A stretch of DNA of 64,000 nt from Anaeramoeba flamelloides (lineage: Eukaryota; Metamonada; Anaeramoebidae), in contig JANTQA010000008.1 of the NCBI GenBank assembly GCA_027625915.1, positions 3,923,001-3,987,000 on the forward strand, read 5' to 3'. The notes beneath the pieces were generated by a model. That model was not told the DNA's origin. It saw nothing but the letters and a program-made list of their open reading frames with translations, and made no database searches. Position numbers and translations under genes: made by a program. The number at the start of each line of letters is the position of its first letter. The stretch's first letter is position 1. Below are positions 47,301 to 58,675 of this stretch, one piece after another.

Positions 47301-49851
47301 TTTTTCAAAAAAAAGTTTTGTTAAAAATGAATTCTTTGATTCCAAAAAATTTTACAAAACTTTCCAAAAGTGATCAGATTTTCTTCTGTCTGGTATTTAC
47401 ATATTTTGAACAATTCTTTTTAACAGAATAAGAGGAGAATTACAAAGATTATTTTTTTCGAATATTTTTCCTGTTGTCAAATTATGTAACAAAAAAGTAT
47501 TGCAAGTTTTTACAGGTTAGGTGAAAGCAAATAATGGTTTGGAATTAAATTCGGTTTCTTTGATTCGAACCACAATTTTCGAAATTTCGTAAAGATCTTG
47601 CGAATACAACATTTGAAAAAATGGGAAAAAATAGGAAACTCAAGTTTGTTGAAATTACTTGAAAGAAACGTTGTGTAAAAAAGAAAAGTTATTATTGTTT
47701 ACTTTATTTACCACTTTCGAAATCAAAAGTTTTTTTAAATAAAACTTGATATTTGGAAAGGAAGAACACCTATTCAATGCATACCACACAAATATACAAT
47801 GAAAGTAAATTCTGTTAACTACTTGGATAATAGTCCTTTAAAAAAAAAAAAATTAAATCTTGACAATATTTAGAAAATTATTTATTTGATTTCCTTTTTT
47901 GAAAGAAGGAATCTTTTCTCTTCCTACATTTCTTTTCTTGAGGTTAGTACCAAAAATTCACAATTTTTTTTTGTTATTGAAGGTTTCAAATCCTTGTATT
48001 GGGATATTGATTAGGAAAAATTTTCACTTCATTTTCATCTACTATTTCCAAGGAGAGTTTGTAGGTTATAGTCTTCTACTTTTTCAAACCCAATTTATAA
48101 AAGAAGAAAAAGGTAAATTAAGTGAAAATTTTGTCAAATTTATATATCAAAAACCAGTATTCCAATTTCTTTTTGTTGCTTTCATGAAAAAGTTGAGTTT
48201 GAGAATTTTTGGAGAACAACCTTTTATTAAAACACTATAGTTAAACAGATTCTGGCAAATGACAACCAAATATTTTTTCTGGTTAATTCTGATTGGTATT
48301 CCATATTTCCAGTTTATCGGAACCACCAGATTACTTTTTTTCAAAACTAAAACCTCCAATGGTTTTGGATTCTAAGATCCCCCCATTGAACTCTCCAAAA
48401 ATATAACACTAAAAAGTACAAAAAAAAATAAATAGAGATCACAATCTTTTTCCAAGAAAAATCTAATTTGTAAGAGGGTCAAAGAGGAAGTCAAAATTTT
48501 TTCTGATTTATTTTCAAATACAATGTTTTGTGGTCAAAATTTACCGATTTTTGATGCAAATTTGTATCTAAGAGAGATTCTAATATTCGCTGATCAAAAT
48601 ATACTCTTTTAATTTGTTTAAATTCCATTTCTTAAAAGAATAATGAGTCAAGTAATCTTGTTAAATTTTAAGCATTTAATTTTTTTCGACAATTTTAAGC
48701 GGATGACAAATCCTTTTGGGGAGGAATTTATCAAATTAGACATTTTTTTACATCATTCTAATCAAAGAATTCCATGTTATTTTCTTTTGAATTTTTTAAG
48801 TAATAATAATCGAAAATTTTCTTTTTTGAATAAAATTTGATTTGAGACCAATTAAAGTAATGATGAAACTCTTTGGGTTGCAGGTTTTCTATTTTATAAT
48901 ATCCAACTTGCCTTTTTTTCGAACCTAATAGAAATAGTGTGTAAATGGAAAATTTATTTAAAAAAAGTTGAGATTAGGCATTTTTTATAAAAGAAAATAA
49001 CTTCTTCATAAAAATATGTTTTCGAGTGCAAAACCATTTTGCTTCTTTTTTTATTTTGATAAGATTTTTTTTTCTTGAATTTCACTCATTCTGATTTCCT
49101 TTATTTTTAGAATTCAGATTCTTTAGGTTTGAAAAGCGACCAACGTACTGTGTGACCAAAGGCTGTATTCCTTTTTCAAAATAAAATACCTGCGTTTTTT
49201 TCTTTATTAAACTTTATTGAATTCACAATCTTATAACGAAGCTAAAATCAAATTTTAAAGATAACTAATAGATTTTTGAGTAAATTTTAAATTATTCCTG
49301 CAATTTGTTCAAAAATGTTCAAAAATTTTCACAATTTTTTTGTTTTTTAGCTTTTTTGTTTGATAAAAATTTTATCTTAATTAACGCGATTTTTGAGATC
49401 AATTTTAATTTTTGATCTTTAATTTTTTGAATTTCTTTTTTAATAAGAGTATTTTGAATGGGTCAATCTATATTTACATTAGGGTTAATCGTTTGTTTAT
49501 TGGAAAGATTAATGGATAGCTTTTCAATAAAAAAAACAGGTTTTTTATTGAGTATCATGGATTAAACATTTATACTTACATTGTTATAAAGACAATAATA
49601 ATTTGAACAGAATTTTTTTTAGTCCTTTCCCAAGAATCAGTACATTAAAATGAAAAGTAATTTGGTGAGAAATTACATTTATTAAAAGGTTATGTTTAAT
49701 TATTTTCGACAAAGAATTGTAAATTTTCCCAAGTGGTTAGATAAGAATTAGAAATTAAGAAATTAGAACCTTTACAATGAGGTACTCATTTGATATACTT
49801 TGCACCCATTACTTTAGTAACTGAATTTGGAAATGAATAGTATTTTTTAAG

Positions 49852-50338
49852 GTGTACAGTGGTGTAACTAACCCGTGTTTTTTATTTTAATTCATTACTA
49901 AAATTTAACTCATGCAAAAAATATTTCGTTGACTCTAGAAATAAAAGAAACAAATCAATGGGGTGAAAACAGTATATAAACAAGAAACAGTGTTCTTTAA
50001 ATATATTTTAAAAAAGAATTATGAAGATACTGGAAGATTAAAATGTTATTTTTTGACAAGATAATGAGTAAAATTTCCTTTTTTGAATTTTTATAAAAAA
50101 ATCATTTAATCTCACAAATTTTGTCAATATGATGAAATTTTTGAAACAAAAGCATTTAATATAATTGAGCCATTTTGATTAATCAAATATCTAACCTCAA
50201 AAGTCAATTTGGTTCTGAACCAAGAATCTATAAGTGATTTCTGGTCTTCCAATATCCAAGTCTGAAAAAAAAACAGGAGTTAAATTGTAGTAATGGGTTA
50301 AAGGTTGTCTGAACGGGTTATTTCCACCACTGTACATC
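49852..50338. mobile_element. Inverted-repeat element of about 490 bp with TACAGTGGTG ends
   Basis: The left end, GTACAGTGGTGTAACTAACC, is repeated inverted at the right (GGGTTATTTCCACCACTGTA). TACAGTGGTG ends with a TA target are usual for Tc1/mariner-type elements. The minus strand near 50215-50275 reads SDLDIGRPEITYRFLVQNQI, which may be a transposase scrap; otherwise it is non-coding. Confidence 0.55.
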
Positions 50339-50807
50339 ACAAAAATTTCTAGATCCATTTCAAGGGGTAAGTTGTAAGTGAGTTGTACGATCTATATTAT
50401 CAATTCATAAGTTTAGAACTTTGGCACTTAGATCTTTCTAATTTGAAAATGGAATTTTAACAATTGATTTCTTTTTTTTTTTTTTTATCCCAAAAGGAAT
50501 TAGAAATGGAATGTGTTTCTACCCTTTTCGAAGCCAGTTTATAAAAAATAATTTAATACTTGCTAAATTAAAAAAATAAATATTCATTTCAAATCAAAAT
50601 AAAAAAAATTACTGTTGTCAAAATTAAGTGTACAGTAAAGTTTAATCGGTATTTCCAAATAAAAAACGTGTTTTTTTTATAGAAGACACAAACATCAACC
50701 TATCAAATAATCCAACAATAAACCCGAATTAAATTTGGTATTGGTTTCTCAAAATTCTATTATTCAAAAAGAAATTCTAAAAAGAAAGGATCAAATTAAT
50801 AAATTTA

Positions 50808-51275
50808 TCTTGGAAAATAAAGTTAATTTATTTATTTATTGTGAGAAAGGAGTAATCAAAGAAAATTTACTAAATAAAAAAAGAGAAGAAGAAAAATAAT
50901 TAAAACATTAAAGTAAAAAAATATTATATCATTTACATGACCAAATTAAAAATTATCCAAGTCCTGAAACAGGATGAGTAAAAACCCGATAGAAAGATTA
51001 TTAATAATAAGATTCCACAAACTGTGATTAATAAATTGGTATTCCACGACTCCGAAAAGTGGGGCACTATTTACCCGAATTTGTATATTTTTTTACAATT
51101 TTAGGAATTTTTTTATTTTCTATTTTTTTATTTTCATTTTTTCTTTATTACTACAAGTTTTCTAACCATAAGAGCTTTGATGAAAAATTCTCTACAAGAA
51201 AAATAAATTTCTTAATTTTGATTAACCAGATTAAAGAGTTTTTGAGTATTTTTCCTAAGGATAACATTTTTAAAA
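50808..51275 (-). repeat. Dispersed repeat of about 470 bp, inverted copy
   Basis: Reverse complement of 5628-6110. It keeps TTCTAACCATAAGAGCTTTG, TATTCCACGACTCCGAAAAG and TTTATTTATTGTGAGAAAGG. It directly abuts the Tc1/mariner fragment at 51296. Confidence 0.6.
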
Positions 51276-51295
51276 ATAAAGTTAATTTAAGATAA

Positions 51296-51620
51296 ATTAA
51301 ATTTCATAATAAATAGCCCATCTTACATTTGAATAATGAATTGTTTTTGTATCATTTTGAAGTTTTTCCTCTCACAATGAAAAGTTTACAAATAAATCAT
51401 TTTTTCTCTTTTTTATTTTTCAACAATGTTTTGTTAAAATGGAAAATGAAAATGAAAAATTGGAAAGAAGTAACAGATAAATTAATGAAAAAATTGGTTT
51501 CAAATATGTAAAAGAGATTAGATTTAGTTATTCAAATGGAAGGAAAATTGATAAATGGGTTTTTTAACTTTTTTAAATTTTCTATATTTTATGTAATGCT
51601 TCTTTCAAAATAAATGTCCC
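51296..51620 (+). mobile_element. Tc1/mariner transposase C-terminal fragment, copy 2
   Basis: Matches 3586-3905. Encodes NWKEVTDKLMKKLVSNM followed by a stop, where copy 1 continues with KKRLDLVIQME. Only the C-terminal end of a transposase is left. Confidence 0.6.
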
Positions 51621-52398
51621 AATTTTTTTCAACTGTTTTTTTTATTTTTCTTTCTTTTATTTTTAGACAAAAAATAAATATCTCTTGAGTATATTATTGA
51701 ATATTAAAATAGAAATTTTTATATTATAATAGATAACTTCAATTATTCAAAATGTTTTTATTTAAAATTTGATTTTTAATCCGCCAATTATTATGAAAGA
51801 TGGTTTATAATTTTTTAACAAACAAAAAACAAAAAAAAAATAAAAAATTTAGAAAATTAGGAAAATTCTTGAACAAATTGCACGAATAATTTAACTTTTA
51901 CTAAAAATATCAAAGAGTTTTACTTTCAAAACCGATTTGATCTTAGGTATACTATTTGGTAGTAAATTTGATGTTGTATTGGAACAAGAAGAAAAAAAAA
52001 AGTACAGATTATATTTTGAAACAGGGATTATATTGTATGTTCACGCGTTTTTTTAATCACTGTATTTTAAAGTCCAAACAAAAATGGGAGCTAATAATTT
52101 TTTTTTAAATGATTTGAACAATCAAAATTAAATTGTTTAGTCAAAAAAAAAATATTATCTTTAGATCATCTCCAAAAACCAAATTTAAAATTTTTCCAAT
52201 TTTCCCAAATCCACTATTTACTTTCATATTTTGTTATTCCAAAATCTCTCACTTCTAACATTCAGAAAAATTATTTTGAAAAAACACACAATTCACCCCA
52301 AAACTACTAATATACTTGAAAATAATTCTGATATAATCCAGCAACGACATCTAAAAAAAAAAAAACATTTTCAAATTTACCTTGTTTTTTTAGAAAAT

Positions 52399-52515
52399 TC
52401 ATTCAAATTTTGTATCAATAAATATAATTAATTTTCCATCTAATATAGAAAAATCAAAAATTCGAAATATTTCAGATTTTTCATCCAGATATATCCAATT
52501 CAAAGTATTCTCACC
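52399..52515 (-). CDS. Possible terminal exon of an unidentified minus-strand gene
   Basis: On the minus strand a good acceptor (AAATTATTTTACAG|GG) is followed by 38 codons, GENTLNWIYLDEKSEIFRIF then DFSILDGKLIIFIDTKFE, and a TGA at 52401-52399. The composition is protein-like but short. Upstream exons were not found, and a palindromic MITE lies about 200 bases upstream. Chance cannot be excluded. Confidence 0.25.
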   Translation of the reverse strand, partial: GENTLNWIYLDEKSEIFRIFDFSILDGKLIIFIDTKFE

Positions 52516-52712
52516 CTGTAAAATAATTTTTCAATACCCAGGCGGTATAAAATGGGCATAGTACTCAATTGTAAGTTAGTAGGAGTGTTCAAAAAAACAA
52601 TTTTTATTCTCTGGCAAGTGCAATCTGGACTAGAAACATAAAATTTTGAAAGATTTTAAACAGTTGAAATTATAAAAATATCTTAATTTACACCCATTTA
52701 GGAAATTTTTTT

Positions 52713-52912
52713 ACAGTCGGTTTCACTTTTAAGACACAAACTTTCAACGAAATTTAAGGAACAAAAAAAATCTCAAATTAAGGCACAAAATTTGGATTTT
52801 TAATTTTTACAAATTATTTTACTAGAATTTGAATTTTGTGCCTTAATTTGAGATTTTTTTTGTGCCTTAAATTTCGTTGAAAGTTTGTGTCTTAAAAGTG
52901 AAACCGACTGTA
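52713..52912. mobile_element. Palindromic MITE, 200 bp, arms almost identical
   Basis: TACAGTCGGTTTCACTTTTA at the left is exactly inverted at the right end. The arms of about 82 bases (52713-52795, 52830-52912) differ at only one or two positions. A spacer of about 34 bases separates them. The ends TACAGTCGGTTTC with a TA target fit Tc1/mariner-derived MITEs. A decayed relative is at 57975-58106. Confidence 0.85.
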
Positions 52913-54145
52913 GAATTTATATTTTTCCTTTTATTATTTTTGGTCTTTCTGGTTCGTTTTCATTTACTTATCCATTTTAGTTCATCATTTTTCAGAGCTG
53001 TTTTTTTTATAATCATTGATGAACTGTTAAAGCCAAGTTTTGTTAATAAAGTAATATCATATAAACCCACCCAAACTTAAGGTAAAAACTTTGAACAAAA
53101 ATTAAAGCACCCAAAAAATTCAAATCAAAACCTGAAAATGGGATCCTCATAAAATAATTTGTATAAAAAAATTACAAAAAATACACCTCTATTTTAGATT
53201 TTTTTGTTTCGAAAAATTTGTTGAATTTTATTTCTTTCATAGTTGAACTGGCTATAAATAACATTTTCTATATTCAAATTTTAAAATTAACCTTCACATA
53301 AGTGTAAATATTGAATGTTGTAAAAACTCGTTTTTTTACAACATCCCATATTTAAACTACACGATCATCAAAAATTTTTTTCAAAAAAAAATTAAACATT
53401 TACGAATTTTTTACTTTTTGATAACTTCTCTTTGAATTAACACTATTTGTTCATAAATGATCTGGGATTAAAAATTATTTTTCAAGATATTTATCAAATT
53501 AAGTTTGAAAACCCAATTTCTGGGGGTTCTAATAATATTTTTTTTAAATTTAATAGTAAAAAAGATGATTTTTTTTTCACTGCCAAGAAGTCTTAATCAT
53601 ATATTTTAAAAGGATTTGAAATTTCATCAATATCCATCAAATGGATAACCAATTAAACTTCTTTTCAATTAAAAGGACATAAAAAATTTCAAGCATTATT
53701 CATAATTGAATCAAGTTAATTGTAGTTTACAATATAAAATATAAGAAACTCTTTAAAACCGAAAAAAAAAAACACAACCAACTTGAATCTTTAAAACTCA
53801 TTAATACAAAACAATAAAAATTAAAATTAAATATTTTGTAAACCGATGTACCCTTTTATTTGAAATGAGAAATCTAGTTTTGTAAATTGTAAGGAAAAAA
53901 AAAAAATTATATAATCAATAAAACCCTTTGAACAAGGCGGATTGGGAAAAAAATCTTTAAATTTTATTGATAACCCTTTACACCTCAAACTTTTATTCAT
54001 TACTATTTGTTGTAAAATAAATGGAACAAAATTTTCTTTCAGCTTTCCAAAAAATGATTTTAAAAGAATACCTTTCAAATTTTTAAGACTTAAAATAAGC
54101 TTAAATTATTATTCTTTTCCCTTTTAGAATTGAGGTCTTTCTAGA

Positions 54146-55212
54146 TAAACTCAATTCCAAAAATTGGGACACACCTTCAAAATCAATTTAATTCCAAGAA
54201 AAGTGATATTTGACTCTTAAATAGAAACATTAGATATTAAAAATCAATGTAAATAATTTTAAAGTTAATTATTTATCATTTTTTTTCATTATTTTTTGAT
54301 TTTTGATTTTCAATAATTTTTTTGATTTTTTTTTGTATTATTTTTTTTCAAATAAAAAAAAAATTTTCTTTTTTTTTCAAAACTTTTCGAAAATCTCAAA
54401 ATCACTTTAAAATGAAATTTAAAAGTTTTCTTTCTGATCACAAAAAAAAATTTTTTTTTTTCTCTCAAAAAGAAAAAAGATTCTTTTTTTATCGAGAAAA
54501 AATTTTTTTGAAAAAAAATCATGTCTGGCGTGCTAGGGCACATGGCCTACAAACAGACCTTATTATCATTAATGGAAGTGTGAATACTGAATGTATTATT
54601 AATGATATTATCAAAAAAATCAAAGAAAATTCAACTCGCTAATTCAGAATAGAGTAAGTTGAAATGGATTTTCCAAAAGGATGGAGCTTGTCCACATACC
54701 TCAAAAAAAAAAACCCAAACTTACTTAAATCGGGGATTTAATGTTCTGGACCCTTGACCCCCAATTCCACAAGATTTAAATCCAATTGGGAATTTTTGGA
54801 TACTAAACTGAAAAATTGTAACCAAAAAACGAAGAAGAATTTTTAAAATTTTCACTAATGTAAGAAATACTTTGAGTTGGGAAACCTAAGATAATTAGTA
54901 AACTCTATATTTAAAAGGATAGATTTAGTTATCAAAAGGCAGGCTGAATCTATTGATAGTTTTTATTAATTTTTCTTTCAATAAAAATGGATTTTTTGGT
55001 AACCGTGTTCCAAAAATAGTGGCACACTTTTTTTTATTTTTTCTTTTTTATTTTTCGAATTGAATTTAAAATTTACTATAAAATATATAAATAGTATTAA
55101 TTAAATATTTTCGGGTCTTTTATTATTTTAATGTTCAAATATCATGTATTTTGGAGTATATTTTTATTAATGTAATTTTTGTTTTGTGTCCCATTTTTTG
55201 GAATTGAGTTTA
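54146..55212 (+). mobile_element. Decayed Tc1/mariner transposon with both ends
   Basis: The left end TAAACTCAATTCCAAAAATT then GGGACACA is repeated inverted at the right (TGTGTCCCATTTTTTGGAAT then TGAGTTTA). TA is present at both outer ends. In between, the plus strand carries pieces of a Tc1-type transposase in several frames: VWRARAHGLQTDLIIINGSV (about 54522), WIFQKDGACPHTSKKK (about 54670; Tc1 families have QQDGAPPHTA here), a LTPNSTRFKSNWEFLDTKLK piece near 54760 (from SPDLNPIENLWG-like sequence) and IDLVIKRQAESID near 54920. Several stops and frame breaks make it inactive. At about 1.07 kb it is near the shorter end of the family's normal length. Confidence 0.85.
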
Positions 55213-56368
55213 TATTTTAATTCTTGAGAGGCGTTTTATTTTGGAAAGCTGAATGAAAATTTTGTATTCATTTATTTTACAATTAACAGTAAAGCCCCAT
55301 TTTAAAGACAAAGGCAAAATTCATCTGGGTTTTTGTTGGAATTTATTTTTTTTATTTCTATATTTTCTCTTTTCTTTGTGCCATACATTAATTAAATAAT
55401 GGTCTTTCTTAATTCCTATATATAGACCATTTCAAAATCAAACTTAAATTATTTCCATTTTTATACTGGTAGACTATTTTCAAATTGGTTTCTTCTTATC
55501 TTTGTTTTTTCCTCTTCCAATTGTTCAATATCCATAAATAAAAATCAAAAAGAAAAAAAAGAAAAAATGAATAAAACTTTTCAAATATCAATAATCATTT
55601 ATCTCTAAATCGGAATTTTTCAAACTTAAGAGATGCTTCATTGAGTGGGTGTAGAGTTTTTATATTTGTTTTTGGACCTTAAAAAAAATATCAAATTCCT
55701 ATTAAAGTTTTTCAATGAAAATATTTGTCTTGATCTTTTGAAACACGTTAATTCTGGAAAAGTACAACTCTTTAAAATAAAGCAGATCTGCAAGAATAGT
55801 AGTGAAAAGAAAGAAAAAAAACAACCATGAAAAAAGTCAAAGAAAAGAAAATTGAATACTCTGAAATTCAAGAAGGCAAAACTTTTCTCGGCTGATAAAA
55901 AACTAAAAAGATCACAAAGAAAATAAAAAAGAAAAAATTTGAATTTATTTGAAATTCTCTTACCTTTAACAATACAAACTTACCAATGAATGAAACTCCA
56001 AAGATTTAAAGATCACTTATTCAAGGAACAATAAACTTTTTTTTTCAAAAAAAAATGCGTTAAATAAACAAAGAAATATAACAAAAAAAAAAAAAAGATA
56101 AAAAAATTTGTTTTTTTATTTTAGCATTCTCCTTTATGATTTTTTTTTTTTTAATTCAAGGGCTATTTATTCGGTTATCAGAATTACACTCCAAACAAAA
56201 AACAAAAAAAAAAGAATAAAAGGGTCTTTATAAGTTTCAATTATCTCTGTTTGTTGTGCAACAACAGCTGGAATAGTGTTGTGATCAATCTGTAAATAAC
56301 CCTTTGAAAGATTAACTTTTTACGATGATAAAGGAATATTGCCTACAATGAAAGAAATTTGTGGTTGG

Positions 56369-56842
56369 TTAATCGCTTCCATCGTCCCAGTTTTCTTGGC
56401 TTGAAGGCTCTGTTATTTCATCTTCGTTAGGCGAGCTTGATTCTTCGAAGTCGTCTTCGTCTTCATAAGCGTCTTCGGATTCTTCAGAGTTTGGTGGTGG
56501 ACCAAAGTCGTCATCTTCTGGATCTGATTCTGTGGGGGGTGAAGAGATTTCGCCTTCGTAATACACAATCTTCTGCTTTGGTTTTGGCTTTGGCTTTTCT
56601 TCTTTTTTTTCATTAGTTTTTTCTTCTTCTTTTGTTTCTTCTTTTTCGTTTTCTTTTTCTTTGTCTTTTTCTGGTTCTGGCTCTTTTGTTCCTTCTTCTT
56701 TCTTCTCTTCGGTTTTGGTTTCGGTTGAATTTTCGATGGTTCTTCGTTTTTTAGGATCAGTGTCTGGATTAGTTGTTTCCTTAATTTCGTCAAGTTCACC
56801 CCGTTTTCTTTCGAGTGGATCGTTTGTAGATGTGGTTGTCAT
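56369..56842 (-). CDS. Small acidic, disordered protein
   Basis: A single frame of 157 codons from the ATG at 56842 to TAA at 56369. It starts MTTTSTNDPLERKRGELDEI, has a basic patch DPKKRRTIE that could be a nuclear signal, then a Lys/Glu/Pro repeat stretch (PEPEKDKEKENEKEETKEEE), a short ordered-looking piece KQKIVYYEGEISSPPTESDP and a very acidic Ser/Glu/Asp tail ending NWDDGSD. The codons are clearly less AT-rich than the surroundings, and the tail uses varied codons for the same amino acid, which argues for a real protein rather than a simple DNA repeat. No family was recognised. The acidic tail and basic patch would fit a histone- or RNA-associated chaperone-like protein, but that is speculation. 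Confidence 0.7.
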   Translation of the reverse strand: MTTTSTNDPLERKRGELDEIKETTNPDTDPKKRRTIENSTETKTEEKKEEGTKEPEPEKDKEKENEKEETKEEEKTNEKKEEKPKPKPKQKIVYYEGEISSPPTESDPEDDDFGPPPNSEESEDAYEDEDDFEESSSPNEDEITEPSSQENWDDGSD

Positions 56843-57033
56843 TTCGAAATTTATTAATTATTGTTGAAATAAGTTTGTATTTTTTTTGAAAAAAGTTAAT
56901 AAATGATTAATAACTTTTTTAATTTTACATTGAATTTTTTTAATCCTTATTTAATATTCAAAAGAAACAGGTTTTATAAATACAGTGATACTTGCTCTTT
57001 TTGTTTTTTCATTTTTTGTTCACAAATTTAATC

Positions 57034-57860
57034 ATAACCGTCAAATCCAAAATACAAGAAAAACTAAAAAAAACGCTGGAAATTCAATTTTTTTTGATCA
57101 TTTGAAACTCTCAATAAAAATTTTACAATATACTCTCCTTTTACAGACACATATACGTAAATCATTGAGAAGCTATTAACTGTTTTTCTTTGAATATTGA
57201 TTAAATATTCTAAATATATCAATTTTCACACTTAAAAATAGGAAATTAGAAAACAACCAATTTGAATAATTAATAGAGAAAATGATTTAAAAGGAAAATG
57301 CAATTTGATATGAAATTCTAAAATCAGAATCATTTTTACCAATTTAAAAAATTAAAGGATTATAATTTGAGAAATGTTTTTGACACCTTTGAATTTGAAT
57401 TAAATTAAGGAAAATTATTTAGTTCTAAAAAAGTTCCTAAAGTTCATCAATTTAAATGTAAAATATTTAAAAAATTATTAAAAAAAAAATCTCAAGAAAA
57501 TCAAATTCTTTTTTTTATAAATGTAAAAACAAAGTAAAATTTCATAATAGATGTTTTCTAATTTAATTTATTAATTGTTAGCCAATATATAGCAGAATAG
57601 ATTAAAATTTCAAAAATTTTCTCTATCAATTATTCAAATTGGTTGTTTTCTAATTTCTATATTTAAAGTGAGAAAATTGATATATTTAGAATATTTAATC
57701 AATATTCAAAGAAAAAAAGTTCATAACTTCTCAATGATTTACGTATCTGTATCTGTAAAAGGAGAGTATATTGTCAAATTTTTATTGAGAGTTTCAATTG
57801 ATCAAAAAAATAGAATTTCTAGCGTTTTGAACTTTAAGGGTTTTAAGTTTGACCGTTATC
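57034..57860. mobile_element. Foldback transposon (copy 2), arms about 250 bp
   Basis: The left arm (57034-57291) and right arm (57616-57860) are inverted repeats with moderate divergence: ATAACCGTCAAATCCAAAAT versus, inverted, GATAACGGTCAAACTTAAAA; both contain ACAATATACTCTCCTTTTAC and TTGATTAAATATTCTAAATA. It shares GTCAAAC-TAAAACCC and ATTTTTTTGATCAATTGAAA with the element at 44290-45117, in the same positions, so they are one family. The arms of this copy have diverged more, so it is older. Confidence 0.75.
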
Positions 57861-57974
57861 ATTTAATAATTTCAATTTTTTTTATAAATAGATTGATATA
57901 TAATTGGTAAACAAAGAGATAATATAAAGAAACTAACACTATAAACAAATTTCCAAAATTTTATGATTAATGCA

Positions 57975-58106
57975 CACCGAATATTCCACTTTTAAGGTAC
58001 ATACTTTGAATGAAATTTAAGGCAGAAAAAAATCATCAAATTAAGGAAAATTTTTTTATACAAATTCTTTTACAAGAATTCGAATTTTTTGCCTTAAAAA
58101 TACTCC
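57975..58106. mobile_element. Decayed relative of the palindromic MITE at 52713
   Basis: CCACTTTTAAGGTACATACT, TTGAATGAAATTTAAGGCAG and TCAAATTAAGG follow the order of the 52713 arm with about 20% differences. The right arm is cut short after TTTTTTGCCTTAA. Confidence 0.55.
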
Positions 58107-58124
58107 TTTTTTGAAATTATATTG

Positions 58125-58675
58125 TTGTAAACTAAAATTCACAATTTTCTACACAGTTAAAACTGTTCAAACAATCTCAATAATACAGTTTCATTCAAAT
58201 TGGAAATAATTTTGATTTTTTAAAATATGAAAACCATTTTTTCATCATTTAGTTTTTTGTTTTCATTTCAATTTTTGAATTACATAACTTGTTTCGTTCG
58301 ATCAAAAAATTTTTTTCAAGAATTGATACTAGGTTAAAATTGAGTTGTTCCAAATAGAAGAACTTGAATAAAATTAGTTGGTGGTATCTAACCTTTGGAT
58401 CGATCAATATTCCTCATAGAATTTAATAAATTTACCCATACATTTTTTTTGGTTTTACTCTCTCCAAAAATTTAACACACTCATAAAACATTAGTATTGA
58501 TAATTATTTATTTTTTATTTTGTGACTATTTTAATTTATAAAAAATTGTTTACATTTCAATTAGTGGATGATTTGAATTAGGTATTTCTTCAGGAATTGA
58601 TTAAATAAGATTTTTTTTTTTAAATTAAATTTTGGTGTGTTAAAAATTTTTAAATTGGAGTTGATTTTATTTTAA
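58125..58675 (+). repeat. Dispersed repeat family A, copy 5 (longest uninterrupted)
   Basis: Starts near TTCTACACAGTTAAAACTGT and runs through TTGTTTCGTTCGATCAAAAA, TTGGATCGATCAATATTCCT and GAATTAGGTATTTCTTCAGG to TTTGGTGTGTTAAAAATTTT. It provides the continuous order used to recognise the LINE interruption in copy 3. Confidence 0.65.

Larger units (their letters stand above)
47301..56368. other. Nine-kilobase intergenic region with several transposon remnants
   Basis: No complete host gene was recognised. It contains the element at 49852-50338, an inverted copy of the 470-bp repeat (50808-51275), Tc1/mariner remnants (51296-51620 and 54146-55212), the palindromic MITE at 52713-52912 and a possible terminal exon at 52399-52515. 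Short frames at 47899-48240, 48147-48359 and 48643-48840 have no homology signal and are not called. GTGGTTCGAATC on the minus strand near 47571 resembles a tRNA T-loop, but no cloverleaf surrounds it. Confidence 0.4.

Noticed and set aside
47560-47600. GGTTCGAATC-like motif resembling a tRNA T-loop on the minus strand
   Set aside because: The flanking bases do not form a T-stem, and no acceptor, D or anticodon arm could be placed.
47899-48840. Three small frames (113, 70 and 65 codons) on both strands
   Set aside because: Hydrophobic AT-rich translations, overlapping on opposite strands, with no splice or homology support.
54310-54543. Minus-strand 77-codon Phe/Lys-rich frame
   Set aside because: Runs through A/T homopolymers inside the Tc1/mariner remnant; shadow of low-complexity DNA.
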